Positions 1-10,894 of a stretch of 64,000 nt of DNA are shown one piece after another. Every line of letters begins with the position of its first letter. Position 1 is the stretch's first letter. Source of the stretch: Termitomyces sp. T153 (lineage: Eukaryota; Basidiomycota; Agaricomycetes; Agaricales; Lyophyllaceae); NCBI GenBank assembly GCA_018296165.2, contig JACKQL020000040.1, positions 1-64,000 on the forward strand, in the 5' to 3' direction. Below the pieces are notes generated by a model that was given only the letters and a program-made list of their open reading frames with translations, did no database searches and was not told the DNA's origin. The translations under genes and the position numbers were made by a program.

Positions 1-345
1 TGGTGGGGCTACAACACATGCACATCCAGGAAGGAGACAAGCGGAAGGCTGCCTTCTGGACCAACTGGGGATTGTTTGAGCCACTCATTATGTTCTTCAG
101 ACTGACCAATATCCCTGCCACCTTTCAGACCATGATGAACAACATCTTCCAAGACCTCATTGCCAAAGGCATAGTGTGTGTATACCTCAACAACATCCTT
201 ATCTACACCAAAACATTGGAAGAGCACTGCCAGATCACACACCTCATTTTGGAATGTCTCTGCCAGCATTAGCTCTACTTCAAACCAGAGAAGTGCAAGT
301 TTGAACAGACCCAGATTGAGTGTCTGGGCCTGATTATCTCACATG
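1..345 (+). pseudogene. Gypsy-A copy 1 reverse transcriptase palm, 5' end outside window
   Basis: The reading starting near base 3 holds the core of a Ty3/gypsy reverse transcriptase, which copies element RNA into cDNA. Visible landmarks are the segment TNIPATFQTMMNNIF and the catalytic box, which reads YLNN instead of Y-x-D-D, so both metal-binding aspartates are lost. The frame stops at 270 at a CAT-TAG step and resumes as the thumb region. The start lies beyond the window. The family call is firm; activity is excluded by the YLNN box and stops. Confidence 0.85.
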
Positions 346-1100
346 AAAATGGCAGAGATGGACCCAGTGAAGGTAGTGGGTGTTGTGAAATGGCTAGAGC
401 CCAAGAACAAGAAGGAGGTGCAGGCCTTCCTAGGCTTTGTGAACTTCCACTGGAGGTTCATCCAGGACTTCTCACATCACACCCATCTGCTATTTGACCT
501 CACTGGCAAGGATGTCATATGGAGATAGAGGCAAGCAGATGGCCTTCAGCACTCTCAAGCATGCAGTTACCTCTAAACCCATTCTCCTCTTCCCAGACAA
601 TGACTTTCCCTTCTGAGTCAAAGCCAACAGCTCCAATTTCACCACTAGGACAGTTCTCTTGCAACAGTACCCAGAAGATGGGAAGTGGCACCCCCCAGTG
701 GCTTTTACTCCAAGAGCCTGAACATGGTAGAGTGGAGCTATGAGATCCATAACAAGGAGATGTTGGCCATCATCCAGTTGTTTGAGGAATGGCAGCATAA
801 GTTTGAGGTCTGGACAGATCACAAGAACCTTGAGTACTTCTGGACAGCCAAGAAATTTAACCACTGACAAGCCCAATGCTCTCTCTATCTAGCTATTTTC
901 AACTTCTTGCTGCACCACAAGCCAGGCTGGAGTATGGGAAAACCAGATGCCCTGTCCTGAAGAGTGGACCATGGCACTGGAGGGGAGGACAATAGCAACA
1001 TTGTGCTTCTCTGGCCCAAACTGTTTGTGATCCAAGCCATGGAAGGTCTAGCTGCTGAGGGAGCAGAGGTAGACATCCTCTGGGATATTCAGTGAGGCAA
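343..1100 (+). pseudogene. Gypsy-A copy 1 connection and RNase H remnant
   Basis: Three overlapping frames together read as the tether and RNase H of a chromovirus pol. They include KNKKEVQAFLGFVNFHWRF (typical region after RT), an RNase H stretch that shifts frame near 530 and 690, and SYEIHNKEMLAII followed by WTDHKNLEYF. In the family this domain removes RNA from the RNA:DNA hybrid. Frameshifts and stops make it non-coding now. The paralogue at 4495-5000 is better preserved and guides the reading. Confidence 0.8.
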
Positions 1101-1130
1101 CTGGGATGATCAGTAGGAGGAACTTGTTGC

Positions 1131-1760
1131 TCAGGCAGCCAGGGCACTGAAATCAGGGCATACTACAGGTGCCAAATTGGTCTGCACAAACAATGGGCTC
1201 TCTGAGATGGGATCTTGACTTTTTGGGATTGTATCTATATGCCCAATGTTCCAGAGCTCCACCAGAGGATTGTGGAGCAACACCACAACTCCTGGATTGC
1301 TGGACACCCAAGACAATGGAAAATGCTGGAGCTGGTTTTATGGAATTACTGGTGGCCCCAAATGTCCTGGTATATTGGGTCCTATACTAGTATATGCAAT
1401 CTCTGCCTCTGGACCAAGCCTCAGTGCCACCTCCTCTCTGAACAGCTACACCCTCTATCTGTCCCTGCAGAGCAATGGAGCATTGCCTCTGTGGACTTCC
1501 TTATAGAACTCCCCAACACAGAGTTCCAGTGCAACAACCATGTCCATATGTCCACCCAAGTCTCCTCCTTCTTCCTCAACACTGGATGGCACCCACACAT
1601 GGGCTTCAAACCCCAGGCCTGGCCCTGAGAGAATGAAGCAGTAAATGAGTTTGTGGACTGGATGAAGAAGTCACAGGAGGAGACCTGGGTGGCTCTTGCA
1701 AAGGCAAAGGATGACATGGCACAATACTACAACTATGGAAGGAACCTGGCACCCAAATAC
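1131..1760 (+). pseudogene. Gypsy-A copy 1 integrase with deleted catalytic core
   Basis: The HHCC zinc-binding end is recognisable (VPELHQRIVEQHHNS, then CNLCLWTKPQC). After VDFLIELPN the reading jumps directly to a segment matching the far end of the core (QCNNHVHMSTQ). Compared with copy 2, roughly 350 bp encoding the central D,D-35-E core are missing. Integrase would insert element cDNA into the host genome; this copy cannot. The deletion is seen by alignment with 5580-5960. Confidence 0.8.
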
Positions 1761-1815
1761 CAGCCCTGGAGATTGAGTCTACCTGGATGCCTCTGATATT
1801 ATAACTACCTGACTA

Positions 1816-2200
1816 TTGAAAAAGCTTTTGCACTGCCAACTAGGACCTTTTACAGTAGGACAGCAAGTAGAGCCCCTAGCCTACCAACTCTGGCTCCCCA
1901 TGAGAATGTGCCAGCTCCATCCAGTGTTCAATGTACTCAAAGTGTCTCTGGCCCTGAAGGACCCTATTCCAGAGCAATGTCTGCCACCCCTGCCACCTCT
2001 GGTGGTGGTCATCAACAGTGAGGAGTACAAGGTGGAGGAGATCCTAGATAGTTATCTCTTCCAGTGATGGCTACAGTACAAGGTGAAGTAGAAATGTTAT
2101 GGAATTGAGGACATCTCCTGGGAACTGTGGAAGACTGTGCATGCCCCAGGACTTATCAGGGAGTTCCATTGGAAGCACTCAGATGCACCATGCACCATCT
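1816..2200 (+). pseudogene. Gypsy-A copy 1 integrase C-terminus and chromodomain
   Basis: The reading ends in EEYKVEEILDSYLFQ and, after a stop, a YKVK-x-K-x-YGIEDISWE block. That is the chromodomain found at the integrase C-terminus of chromoviruses, which in characterised members binds modified histone tails and steers insertion to heterochromatin. Two in-frame stops replace likely arginine or tryptophan codons. Copy 2 has the same domain at 6430-6600. Confidence 0.8.
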
Positions 2201-2291
2201 GAGGACTCTATCCCATCTCCCCAGTGGACCAGGCAATCCAGAACTTTTTCTACCCTACACATTGAGACACTGCACACTAAAGGGGCAGTGA

Positions 2292-2581
2292 TGCCAGGGG
2301 ACTTCCATTTCTGACCTCTGTGGCTTGTTTTAGCACCTCTGCAGCTTGCTTGACATCTCTAGGGCTCATTCCAGACCCCTGGAGATCTCCAGAGACCTGC
2401 AGGACTTTCTGTATTACCTCACTGGTTACTTCCCTAGGGTTAGGAGTAGCTCCAGTCATCTGTATAGCCATTCCCACACCTCTGCTGCCCACTGATGCAC
2501 CACACTGAGCAGCAGGGATCCTTAGACTTGTTCTTCTTGGATTCCCCTCTACTAGGCAATTAGTTGCTGTTGTATTGTTGT
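2292..2581 (+). repeat. Gypsy-A copy 1 3' LTR, truncated
   Basis: Begins TGCCAGGGGACTTC directly after a polypurine tract ending in TGA. It matches the 367-369 bp LTRs of copy 2 but lacks about the last 75 bp, where the 5' LTR of copy 2 begins. Confidence 0.85.
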
Positions 2582-2948
2582 TGTTAGGGGACTTCTATTT
2601 CTGACCTCTGCAATCCATTCCAGCAACTCTGCAGCTTGTTCAATGTCTCTGGGGCTCATTTCAGAACTCCAGAGATCTCTGGAGAACCATGGAGTTCTCT
2701 ATATTACCTCACTGATTATTGTTCTAGGGTTAGAATTAGCTCCAGCCTGCTGTACAGTAGTTCCCACACTTCCACTGTCTGCTGATGCACTGCACCAAGC
2801 AGTGGGGATCCTTAGACTTGTTCTCTTTGGATTCTCCTCTGCTAGGTGATTAGTTACTGATTGTAATGTCATCTACTCTGCTAATATACTTCAGATTCCC
2901 ATCTGCTAGCAGTATGACTAATCCACTGCTCTGGAGGTTGTTCTTACA
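2582..2948 (+). repeat. Gypsy-A copy 2 5' LTR
   Basis: 367 bp, starts TGTTAGGGGACTTC and ends TTCTTACA. It pairs with the 3' LTR at 6723-7091; the TGTT versus TGCC start fits C-to-T decay. Bases 2814-2824 (AGACTTGTTCT) are complementary to the primer-binding segment just downstream. Confidence 0.88.
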
Positions 2949-2950
2949 AC

Positions 2951-2961
2951 AGAACAAGTCT
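2951..2961 (+). promoter_or_regulatory. Gypsy-A self-priming primer-binding site
   Basis: AGAACAAGTCT lies two bases after the 5' LTR and is the exact reverse complement of 2814-2824 inside that LTR. In Tf1 the first 11 bases of the transcript fold back on such a site to prime minus-strand synthesis. The complementarity is seen; the use as primer is inferred. Confidence 0.65.
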
Positions 2962-3054
2962 CCTAACACTGGTCTGGAAGCCCCTCAGAGCCACAAGGAA
3001 CCTCCAAGCCACTATCCATTGCTTCCCCACCAGGATTAAGCACTGTGGAGTTCT

Positions 3055-3944
3055 ATGTCTCAGCTCACCAACCCAGACACACCCTCAGAGGCCCCAGCCA
3101 CACAGGACAAAGCCTGGACTTGCCTGCTACACCTAGAAACCCAGGTGCAATTAATGCAATCATCTCTCACCCACTATACAACTGAGCTCTCTACTCTCCA
3201 TCAAACTACAGATCTTATTTTCCAATCACTCCAGGGGCTGCTCAAACACCTAACTTCTACTTCTGCACCCCCCTGGCTGCAGAACCAGCCCTGACCACAT
3301 CTGCACCTGTCTCCACAGCTCTGGTGACTCTATGACCATGGATTCTGCACCCCACACTACCAGATGAATACAATGGCACCCACTCTGGTGGGGAACAATT
3401 CCTTCAATCCTGCCTCACTTACATCCACCTCAGTATGGATGCCTTCAACTCTGACATGTTGAAAATAGTCTGGGTACTGTCATACATAAAGATTGGATGC
3501 TCCTCCACCTACATGCTATGAGTCTTCCATCACCCTGGAGATGTTGGAAGTTTTTCAGACTGGGCTGCCTTTGAAAAGGATTTCTGTGTGGACTTTTTCT
3601 CACTAGACTCTGCCAAAACTGCAGACCACAGCTTTGACACTACACAACAGGAAGCAATATGGGCAAGGAAAGTGTATGTTGGATGAGTACATCAACTTGT
3701 TCCAGGCTCTGGTTGAGCAAGCTACCTACCCCAATGGCCTTCAATTATGCCTCATCTTCCAGGATGGCCTGCACCCTGCACTGGTGGAACACATTGACAA
3801 TCTTGCAGAGGGTTGCCTGGATGATGAAGAGATTGCATCATAGTATGAGGTGGCACAGAACCAGTGGCAACTCATGGAGATTTGGAGGGAGCTCTACCAC
3901 CCATATTCTGCAATGTGCCCCATTCCAATCACCAATCACCACCA
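3055..3944 (+). pseudogene. Gypsy-A copy 2 gag remnant
   Basis: Starts at an ATG about 105 bp after the LTR with MSQLTNPDTPSEAPATQDKA. It runs 79 residues, breaks, and resumes as a capsid-like block (KQYGQGKCMLDEYINLFQAL, 3634-3843). Gag forms the particle that packages element RNA. The same N-terminus occurs on the minus strand at 47424-47615, confirming the start. Zinc-knuckle and protease coding sequence are absent because an internal deletion joins gag to RT near 3945. Confidence 0.75.
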
Positions 3945-5060
3945 CCCCATACCTGCTTGCTCAATGCCAGCCCTTAAAAACTGCTACTCCCTCCCCCTCA
4001 TCTCCAAGCTCATCAACAACCTCCAGGGTGTATGATACTTCACTAAACTGGACATCCAGTGGGGCTACAACAACATGCATATCCAGGAAGGAGACAAATG
4101 GAAGGCTGCCTTCTAGACCAACTGGGGATTGTTCAAGCTGCTTGTTATGTTCTCTGGACTCACCAACAGCCCTGCCACCTTTCAGACCATGATGAATGAC
4201 ATCTTCTGGGACCTCATTGTGGAGGGCATAGTGTGTGTATACTTTGATGACATCCTCATCTACACTAAAATGCTGGAGTAGCACCATTGGATCACTTGCC
4301 TTGTCTTGGAATGCCTCTGACAGCACCAGCTCTACCTCAAACTGGAGAAGTGCAAGTTTGAACAGACCTGGATTGAGTATCTTAGTCTGATCATCTTGCA
4401 CAGAGCCATGGAGATAGACCTGGTGAGGGTAGCAGGTGTGGTGGAGTGGCTGGAGCCCAAGAACAAGAAGGAGGTATAGGCATTCCTTGGTTTTGTGAAC
4501 TTCTACTGGAGATTCATCCAGGACTTCTTACACCATGCCCATCCACTATTTGACCTCATTAGAAAGGATGTTACATGGAGTTGGGGACCCCTGGAGCAGG
4601 TGGCCTTCAACACTCCCAAGTGCACTGTGACCTCTGGACATGTCTTCCTCCCAGATGACAACTCCTCCTTCCAAGTAAAAGCTGACAGCTCTGACTTTGC
4701 CACTGGAGCCATGCTCTTACAGCAATCTCTGAAGGATGGGAAGTGGCATCCAGTGGCCTTTTACTCCAAGAGCCTGAATGCAGTAGAGCAGAACTATGAA
4801 ATCCATGACAAGGAGATGCTGGCCATCATCTAGTTGTTCAAGAAGTGGCAACACTTCCTGGAAGGCATGCAGCACAAGTTTGAGGTCTGGATGGATCACA
4901 AGAACCTCAAATACTTCTGGACAGCTAAAAAGCTCAATTGCTGACAAGCCTGGTGGTCTCTCTACCTCCCCAACTTTGACTTCTCATTGCACTACAAGCC
5001 TGGCTGGAGCATGGGGAAACCAGATGCCCTGTCCCAGAGAGCAGACTACAGCATGGGGGG
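3945..5060 (+). pseudogene. Gypsy-A copy 2 reverse transcriptase and RNase H
   Basis: RT enters part-way at SLPLISKLINNLQG, then WYFTKLDIQWGYNNMHI, and keeps an intact Y-F-D-D catalytic box near 4240. The tether (KNKKEV-x-AFLGFVNFYWRF) and an open RNase H segment (4495-4833, with KADSSDFATGAMLLQQ and NYEIHDKEMLAII) follow, then [11 protein letters not shown]. Several TAG/TGA stops interrupt it. It is the best-preserved pol of this family here, but it lacks the RT N-terminus. Confidence 0.85.
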
Positions 5061-5223
5061 AGGGGAGAATAACAGCAACATTGTGCTCCTCCACCCTGAA
5101 CTGTTTGCAATCTGAGCCATGGAGGGTCTAGCTGTCAAGGGAGCTAAGGTAGACATTCTCTGGGACATACAGTAGGGTAATTGGGACAGTCAGTAGGAGG
5201 AACTTGTTGTGCAGGCAGCTTGA

Positions 5224-6620
5224 ATGCTGAAGCTGGAGTGTACTACTGGTGCCAAAGCAGTCTGCATGGATGAATGGGCCCTCCAAGACAGGATCCTGAC
5301 TTTTTTGTACTATATCTATGTGCCCAATGTTCCAGAGCTCCATCAGAGGATTGTGGAGCAACACCACAACTCCTGTGTCATGGGGCACTCCAGACAATGG
5401 AAGACATTGGAGCTAGTATCATGAAACTACTGGTGGCCGCAGATGTCCCAGTATATTGGATCCTACACTAGTACATGCAATCTCTGTCTCCAGACCAAGC
5501 CCCAATGCTAACTCCTATATGGACAGTTACACCTGCTGCCCATGCCCATGGAATAATGGAGTGTGGTTTCCATGGACTTTGCTGTAGAACTCCCTGATGC
5601 CCACAGTTATGATGCAATCATGGTGGTGGTGGACCTGTACAGCAAGCAAGTGCACTTCATTCCAACCCACACCACCTGCTCTGCCATGGGCACTACAAAC
5701 CTGTACTAGAGGAACATCTGGAAGCTCCATGGCCTCTCTGATACCTATGTTGCTGACCAGGGACCACAATTTGGGGCAGACTTCACCAGGGAGCTCTGCC
5801 AATTGCTTGGCATGTAGCTCCACACCTCCACCACCTACCACTAGCAGTCTGACAGCCAGACTAAATGCATAAATCAGGAGTTGGAGCAGTACCTCTGCCT
5901 CTTCTGCAATGAGTGCCAGGATGACTGGGATGAACTCCTCCCTGATGCCAAGTTCCAATACAACAACCACATTCATGCATCCACCCAGTTCTCCCCATTC
6001 TTCCTCAACACCAGGCAGCATCTGCACATGGGTTTTGAACCCTGGGCCCAACCCTTGGAGAATGAGGCAGTAAACAAATTTGTGGACTAAATAAAGAGGT
6101 CACAGAAGGAGGCTTGAGCAGTGCTGGCAAAGGCAAAGGATGACATGGCACAATACTACAACTATGGGAGGACCTCAGGGCACAAATATTAGTCCAGAGA
6201 TCAAGTCTACCTGGATGCCTCCAACATTACAACTACTCAGCCCTCAAAAAAGCTGTCACACTGCTAGTTGGGACCCTTCACAGTGGAATGACAAGTAGGG
6301 CCCCTAGCCTATCAACTCCAGCTCCCTGCAGGAATGCACCAGCTTTATCTGGTGTTCAATGTGGTCAAACTAACTCCAGCCTCTAAGGATCCTATTCCAG
6401 GGCAGCACCTGCCACCTCTGCCACTCCTGGTGGTGGTGGTCAATGACAATAAGGAGTATGAGGTGGAGGAAATCCTGGATAGTTGTTTATTCTAGAGATG
6501 ATTATAATACAAAGTGAAGTGAAAAGGCTATGGGATTGAGGATATCTCCTGGGAACCACAGGAGAATGTGCATACACCCAGACTCATCAAGGAGATCCAC
6601 CAGAGACATCCAGATGCTCC
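5224..6620 (+). pseudogene. Gypsy-A copy 2 integrase and chromodomain
   Basis: The zinc-binding region (VPELHQRIVEQHHNS, CNLCLQTKPQC) is followed by the catalytic core: MDFAVELPDA (first Asp), then VADQGPQFGADF (second Asp) and the Q-T-K position where the family has the catalytic Glu. The C-terminal part (5881-6090) is open. The chromodomain (EYEVEEILDSCLF, YGIEDISWEPQE) sits at 6430-6600. Multiple stops at former arginine codons make it a pseudogene. It ends about 90 bp before the polypurine tract at 6711-6722. Confidence 0.85.
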
Positions 6621-6710
6621 ATGCACCATATGAGGTATCTACCCTATTTCACTAGCAGACCAAGCAATCAGTGACTACTTCTACCCCACATGTCAGGAGG
6701 CCACATGCTA

Positions 6711-6722
6711 GAGGGGGGGTGA
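6711..6722 (+). promoter_or_regulatory. Gypsy-A polypurine tract
   Basis: GAGGGGGGGTGA directly precedes the 3' LTR. It is the expected plus-strand primer. Copy 1 (2280-2291), Gypsy-B and Gypsy-D end theirs with the same TGA. Confidence 0.75.
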
Positions 6723-7091
6723 TGCCAGGGGACTTCTATTTCCAACCTCCACAACCTATTCCAGTGCTTCCACAGCTTGTTTGACATCTTCAGGGCTCAT
6801 TCTAGAACCCCAGAGATCTCCAGAGAACTGTGGAGTTCCCCATATTACCTCAGTGATCATTGTCCTAGGGTTAGGAGTAGCTCTGGCCTGCTGTACAGTA
6901 GTTCCCATGCCTCTGCTGTCCCCTGATGTGCTGTGCCAAGCAGCAGGGATCCTTTGACTTGTTCTCTTTGGATTCCCCTCTGTTAGGTGATTAGTTACTG
7001 ATTGTATCATTGTCTACTCTGCTAATATACTTTGGATTCCCCTCTGCTAGCTGCATGACTCTAATCCACCACTCTCAAGGTTGTCCTTACA
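6723..7091 (+). repeat. Gypsy-A copy 2 3' LTR
   Basis: 369 bp, TGCCAGGGG...CTTACA, homologous along its length to 2582-2948. It abuts the truncated integrase end of Gypsy-C at 7092. Confidence 0.88.
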
Positions 7092-8307
7092 GATACATGG
7101 AAGACATCATGTACTGACCAGCCATCTGGCAAGGCCAACCAATACACCATGTCTGAAATCTTCTGCATAATCTAGAACAGACCAAACCTCTTGAAGTCCA
7201 ACTTATAGTTTGGGCAATCCAAGTGCAAGTCCACTTGTTCAAGGTAAACATGGTCCCCCACCACATAATCAGGTGCCTCATTGACACACACATTATAGAA
7301 TTGCTTCATCCATGCCACTGCCAGCTCCAGCAATGCCTTCAACTCCTCCTGCACCTTGCAAATCTTGTCCAACCAGGCATCAGCCTTGCACACCATCTGG
7401 GAGTTCACCAGATCCACAAAAATGTCAGGTTGTAAGCATACTCTGCATAAAAGGAGGACATACCTGTTGTGGTGCTTACACAAGTGTTATAGGCAAATTC
7501 TGCAAAGGGCAACCAGTCCATTCAATCATCCTAGTAATAATTGATAAATGCATGTAGGTAAACCTTGAGCTCTTGATTTACCCACTCCATTTGCCCATCA
7601 GATTGCAGATGATGTGCCATTGACAACATTGGTTTGATATCTAGCCTTTCTCATATGTGTTTCACATAGCAAGCAACAAACTGTGGCCCTCTATCCAAGA
7701 CCACCTTCTTGGGTGTGCCATGCAAGCACCAGACATGCTCCATGAAGGCATCACACATGGTGGCAGCATCATCCATAGCACACACTCCCAAAAAATGTGT
7801 GCATTTTGTAGATTTGTCGCAAACAACCTGGCTCATATCAAACCATGCAAGGCTGGAAGCAGCCCAATGTAATCTGTTGAAACATGCTGCCACAGACCCT
7901 CAGGTACCTCCAACAGCTGGAGCAGCCCATAGGGACATTGGCGCCATGGTTTAATCCACTGGCACACTTTGCACCCTTCCACATACCATTGCACAAATTC
8001 CAACATTTGCAGCCATCAAGGCCAGCATGTTCACCTGACTTGGGTGCCCTGCTGGAATAGAGTTGTGGTAAAGCTGTAGAACTGTATGCTTGATCTTGCT
8101 GTCATTTGGCACATACACAAGGCCACAAAAATGAACAAGCCCACTGTCAACACTAAACTCCCATAGCCTTGACCTCACCAATGCTGGAGCATTGGACAAC
8201 TGTAAGACTGGGATCAGCTTTGGATTGCTCAGCATTGCCTCTTGAATCTTGGCCAAAATGTCACCATCTGCCACTATCTGCTGTGCCACCACCACCCTCT
8301 GCACCAC
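7092..8307 (-). pseudogene. Gypsy-C integrase, truncated at the C-terminus
   Basis: The N-terminal part (7951-8307) includes VLQLYHNSIPAGHPSQ of the zinc-binding region. The core (7651-7893) shows the first Asp region DMSQVVCDKSTK and the second in LDRGPQFVACYV. The C-terminal barrel (7172-7483) has DHVYLEQVDLHL, and the GPY/F-like end breaks off after HDVFHVS at 7092. The remainder and 3' LTR are missing from the window. Confidence 0.83.
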
Positions 8308-8322
8308 TATTGACTGTTCACA

Positions 8323-9600
8323 TCATGCCAACCTCACCACCACACCATGCTTCACCACCCACTGTTCTCCCAACACTGTCTCACTTGTGTTATCACATAC
8401 ATCCTGTGCAGGCTCATGATCAGAACATTGGGACAGGCCATCCAGACCTGCACTGAGATGACCTGCTCTGTAGTGGATCCTAAACACAAAACAGTTCAAA
8501 AAGAGACTCCACCTCACTTGCTGCCAGCTCAGATCATGTGCCATTATGAAATACTCCAAATTACAGTGATCAAATAATACTTCAACCAGAAATGGACTCC
8601 CCTCCAGGTATGGCCTCCACATCTCAAAAGCCCTCACCACTGACAGTAGCTCTTTGTCATGTACATTGTAGTTGCATTCAGCTGGCTGCATCAACTTGGA
8701 GAAAAATGCTACTGGTCACCAATCCCCATCCTGCACCCTCTGCAAGAGAACTGTGCCAACTGCAAAGTTAGAGGCATCAGTTGCCATGCAAAACTGAGCC
8801 TCTGTATCTAGCATCATCAACACAGGCACCCACATAAACACTACCTTCAACCCCTCAAACACCTGCTGCTCCACCACCCCCCACCACCAAACACAGTCCT
8901 TCCTTTTCAAATCCTCCAATGGCTTCACAATCACTATGTAATCTTCTACAAATCAATGGTGAAAATTGCAGAAACCCAAGAATTGATTTACATGCCATAA
9001 GTTCCTTAGTATTTGCCATTCACTGATGCTGCTGACCTTCATAGGGTCCATGCCCACACATCCTGGCAATATCTTCAACCCCAGATAGTCAACTTCTGCC
9101 ATCCTGAAATAGCACTTCTCTGGTTTCAGAAAAAGATCTGCCTGTTGAAGGTGCTACAAGACCTCTCAAACATGACCATTATGTTGTGCTGGATCCTCCA
9201 AGAAGATGATGATATTGTCCAGGTAGAGAACCATGTACACATCAACCAAATCATGGAACAAGTTGTTGACCATGTGCTGAAAGGCTGCTGAAGCATTGCA
9301 CAAACTAAACTGCATCACCAAAAACTTGAACTGGCTATAATGCATCTGAAACGAGGTCTTCCACTCATCACCCTCACAAACCCACAGATTATAATACCCC
9401 CACCTCATGTCCAGTATTGTAAACACCTTTGCCACTTTCAAATGGTCCAACAACTCTATTGTCAATGGTATTGGATAGGCATCAGGCTGTATTATTGCAT
9501 TCATCACTCAGAAGTCCACAACCAGATGGAGGCCCCCATCTTTCTTTTTTACAAAGAACACTGGAGTGCCACAGGGTGTGCTTGATTGACATATAGACCT
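8323..9600 (-). pseudogene. Gypsy-C reverse transcriptase and RNase H
   Basis: RT begins near 9600 with VFFVKKKDGGLHLVVDF, then PDAYPIPLTIELLDHL and DMRWGYYNLWV. The catalytic box reads YLDN (second metal-binding Asp to Asn, a G-to-A change). After a frame break come TDASNFAVGTVLLQ (RNase H first Asp, 8716-8934) and YNVHDKELLSVVRAFEMWR with a DHCNLEYF block (8323-8694). Order and motifs are those of Ty3/gypsy pol. Confidence 0.85.
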
Positions 9601-10815
9601 CTTTGCCAGGTTGTTATCAATAAACTTCTGCAGAGCATATAATTTGGCTGGGGCCAGCTGGTACAACTTGCCAGGTGGTGGTACTTCCATGCCCTCAACT
9701 AAATCAATCCCCAGATTGTACTTTGTGTGCCCCAACAACTGCTCCAACCTTTGCTTGTCAAACATGTCCAGGAAATTGTGAAACTCCTCTGGTACCATCT
9801 TATCCACCTTCTGCACCTCCCTGCCCTTCTTCCATGCCTCTACCTCTGCCAACTCCTGTGAAAAACTCCAGCCTGCCCCTCCTTGCACTGTCACCAAGCA
9901 TGGTCCCTCTGCCCCCCATGCCAATTCCATCTCCCACATCTGTTCCAAGAACACCCCTTGCCCTGTACTTGTCCCCACCCCCACTTCCACATGCTCTATC
10001 ACCTTGTCAATGCAAGCCCATGCAATCCACACCACCTCCCTATGCTGTCCCTGCTGGAAATGCATAATCCTGGTCTTTGCTCTCTTCAGCCCATGAAACC
10101 TTTCTGCTGGAATGGCTTGACAGACTTGAGTCCATGCCAGCATCACACATGTTGACTTGCATGCAAAGGACCAACATACCCACAGCTGCACCAACACTGA
10201 TGGCACTAGCAGTGCATGTGCCACATGTGAGTGTGGGTCAGGCTGCTCCTGCCCCACCACCATCTGCTCTATACCCAAACACAATGTCCAGCAGAAGGTC
10301 AAAGTAAAGTCAATTGTCAAATGACCCCAGTCAATAGACAGACTGTGGGGACACAGCCAATTAACACCTAGGATTATGTTGTTGTCACCAATATCTGCCA
10401 CATTGAACACCACCATCTCCTTATGCTCCCCCACCACCATGCACAAACACACCTCCCTCATGATCAGCCCTGACTTCACTTCTGAATTATCAATTGTCTA
10501 CAAACACATTGGGTGTTTCTTCAGCACCATAGGCAACTGCTGCTCATTGACAAAGCACTGGTTGACAAAACAGCAACTGGCACTAGAATCCACCATAGCC
10601 CATGTGTGAACAATCTGAACAGCACCCTGCACCTGTGCATGTAACATTACAGGCAGTTCTGATGCTGCATGATCAGACCTTGGCACCTGTGCATGTATCA
10701 CCACTGCCTGCACCACTCTGCACCTCTTCTTAGTCATACTTGCTTCTCTTGGGTCACACAAAACAGTGCCATTAAGTGCATTAAGTACATGAGACCATTT
10801 GGTTGCTCCCACCAC
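9601..10815 (-). pseudogene. Gypsy-C aspartic protease and linker to RT
   Basis: The segment AMVDSSASCCFVNQCFV is the retropepsin active-site region; the family normally has D-S/T-G-A-S and here Gly is Ser. The second half reads ADIGDNNIILGVNWLCPH and continues through a long linker to the start of RT. The protease would cut the Gag-Pol polyprotein. The 972-bp open frame 9508-10479 is the longest intact pol stretch of this element. Confidence 0.8.
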
Positions 10816-10894
10816 AAACTCATGGGGTGACCCTACACAAAACCCAGCTTAGATTCTGCAACCTTCATAGCAACCTCCACTGCCTCTTGAACTG

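Larger units (their letters stand above)
1..2581 (+). mobile_element. Gypsy-A copy 1, 3' part of a chromovirus
   Basis: Degenerate Ty3/gypsy element entering from the left edge in the middle of reverse transcriptase. It continues through RNase H, a damaged integrase and a chromodomain to a purine tract (2280-2291, ending GGTGA-like) and a truncated 3' LTR. Its sequence closely matches copy 2 that follows head to tail. Many frames are broken, mostly at former arginine codons. It is inactive. Confidence 0.9.
2582..7091 (+). mobile_element. Gypsy-A copy 2, chromovirus with both LTRs and internal deletion
   Basis: LTRs 2582-2948 and 6723-7091 flank a gag start, RT, RNase H, integrase and chromodomain in the order of a chromovirus (Metaviridae). 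It is only 4.5 kb, because sequence between gag and the middle of RT (zinc knuckle, protease, RT fingers) is missing near 3945. No matching target duplication is seen: the left flank is copy 1 LTR and the right flank is Gypsy-C. Frames are full of stops at former CpG sites. Confidence 0.9.

Noticed and set aside
9675..10067. Proline-rich plus-strand frame
   Set aside because: Antisense of the open Gypsy-C protease-RT linker; composition explains the openness.
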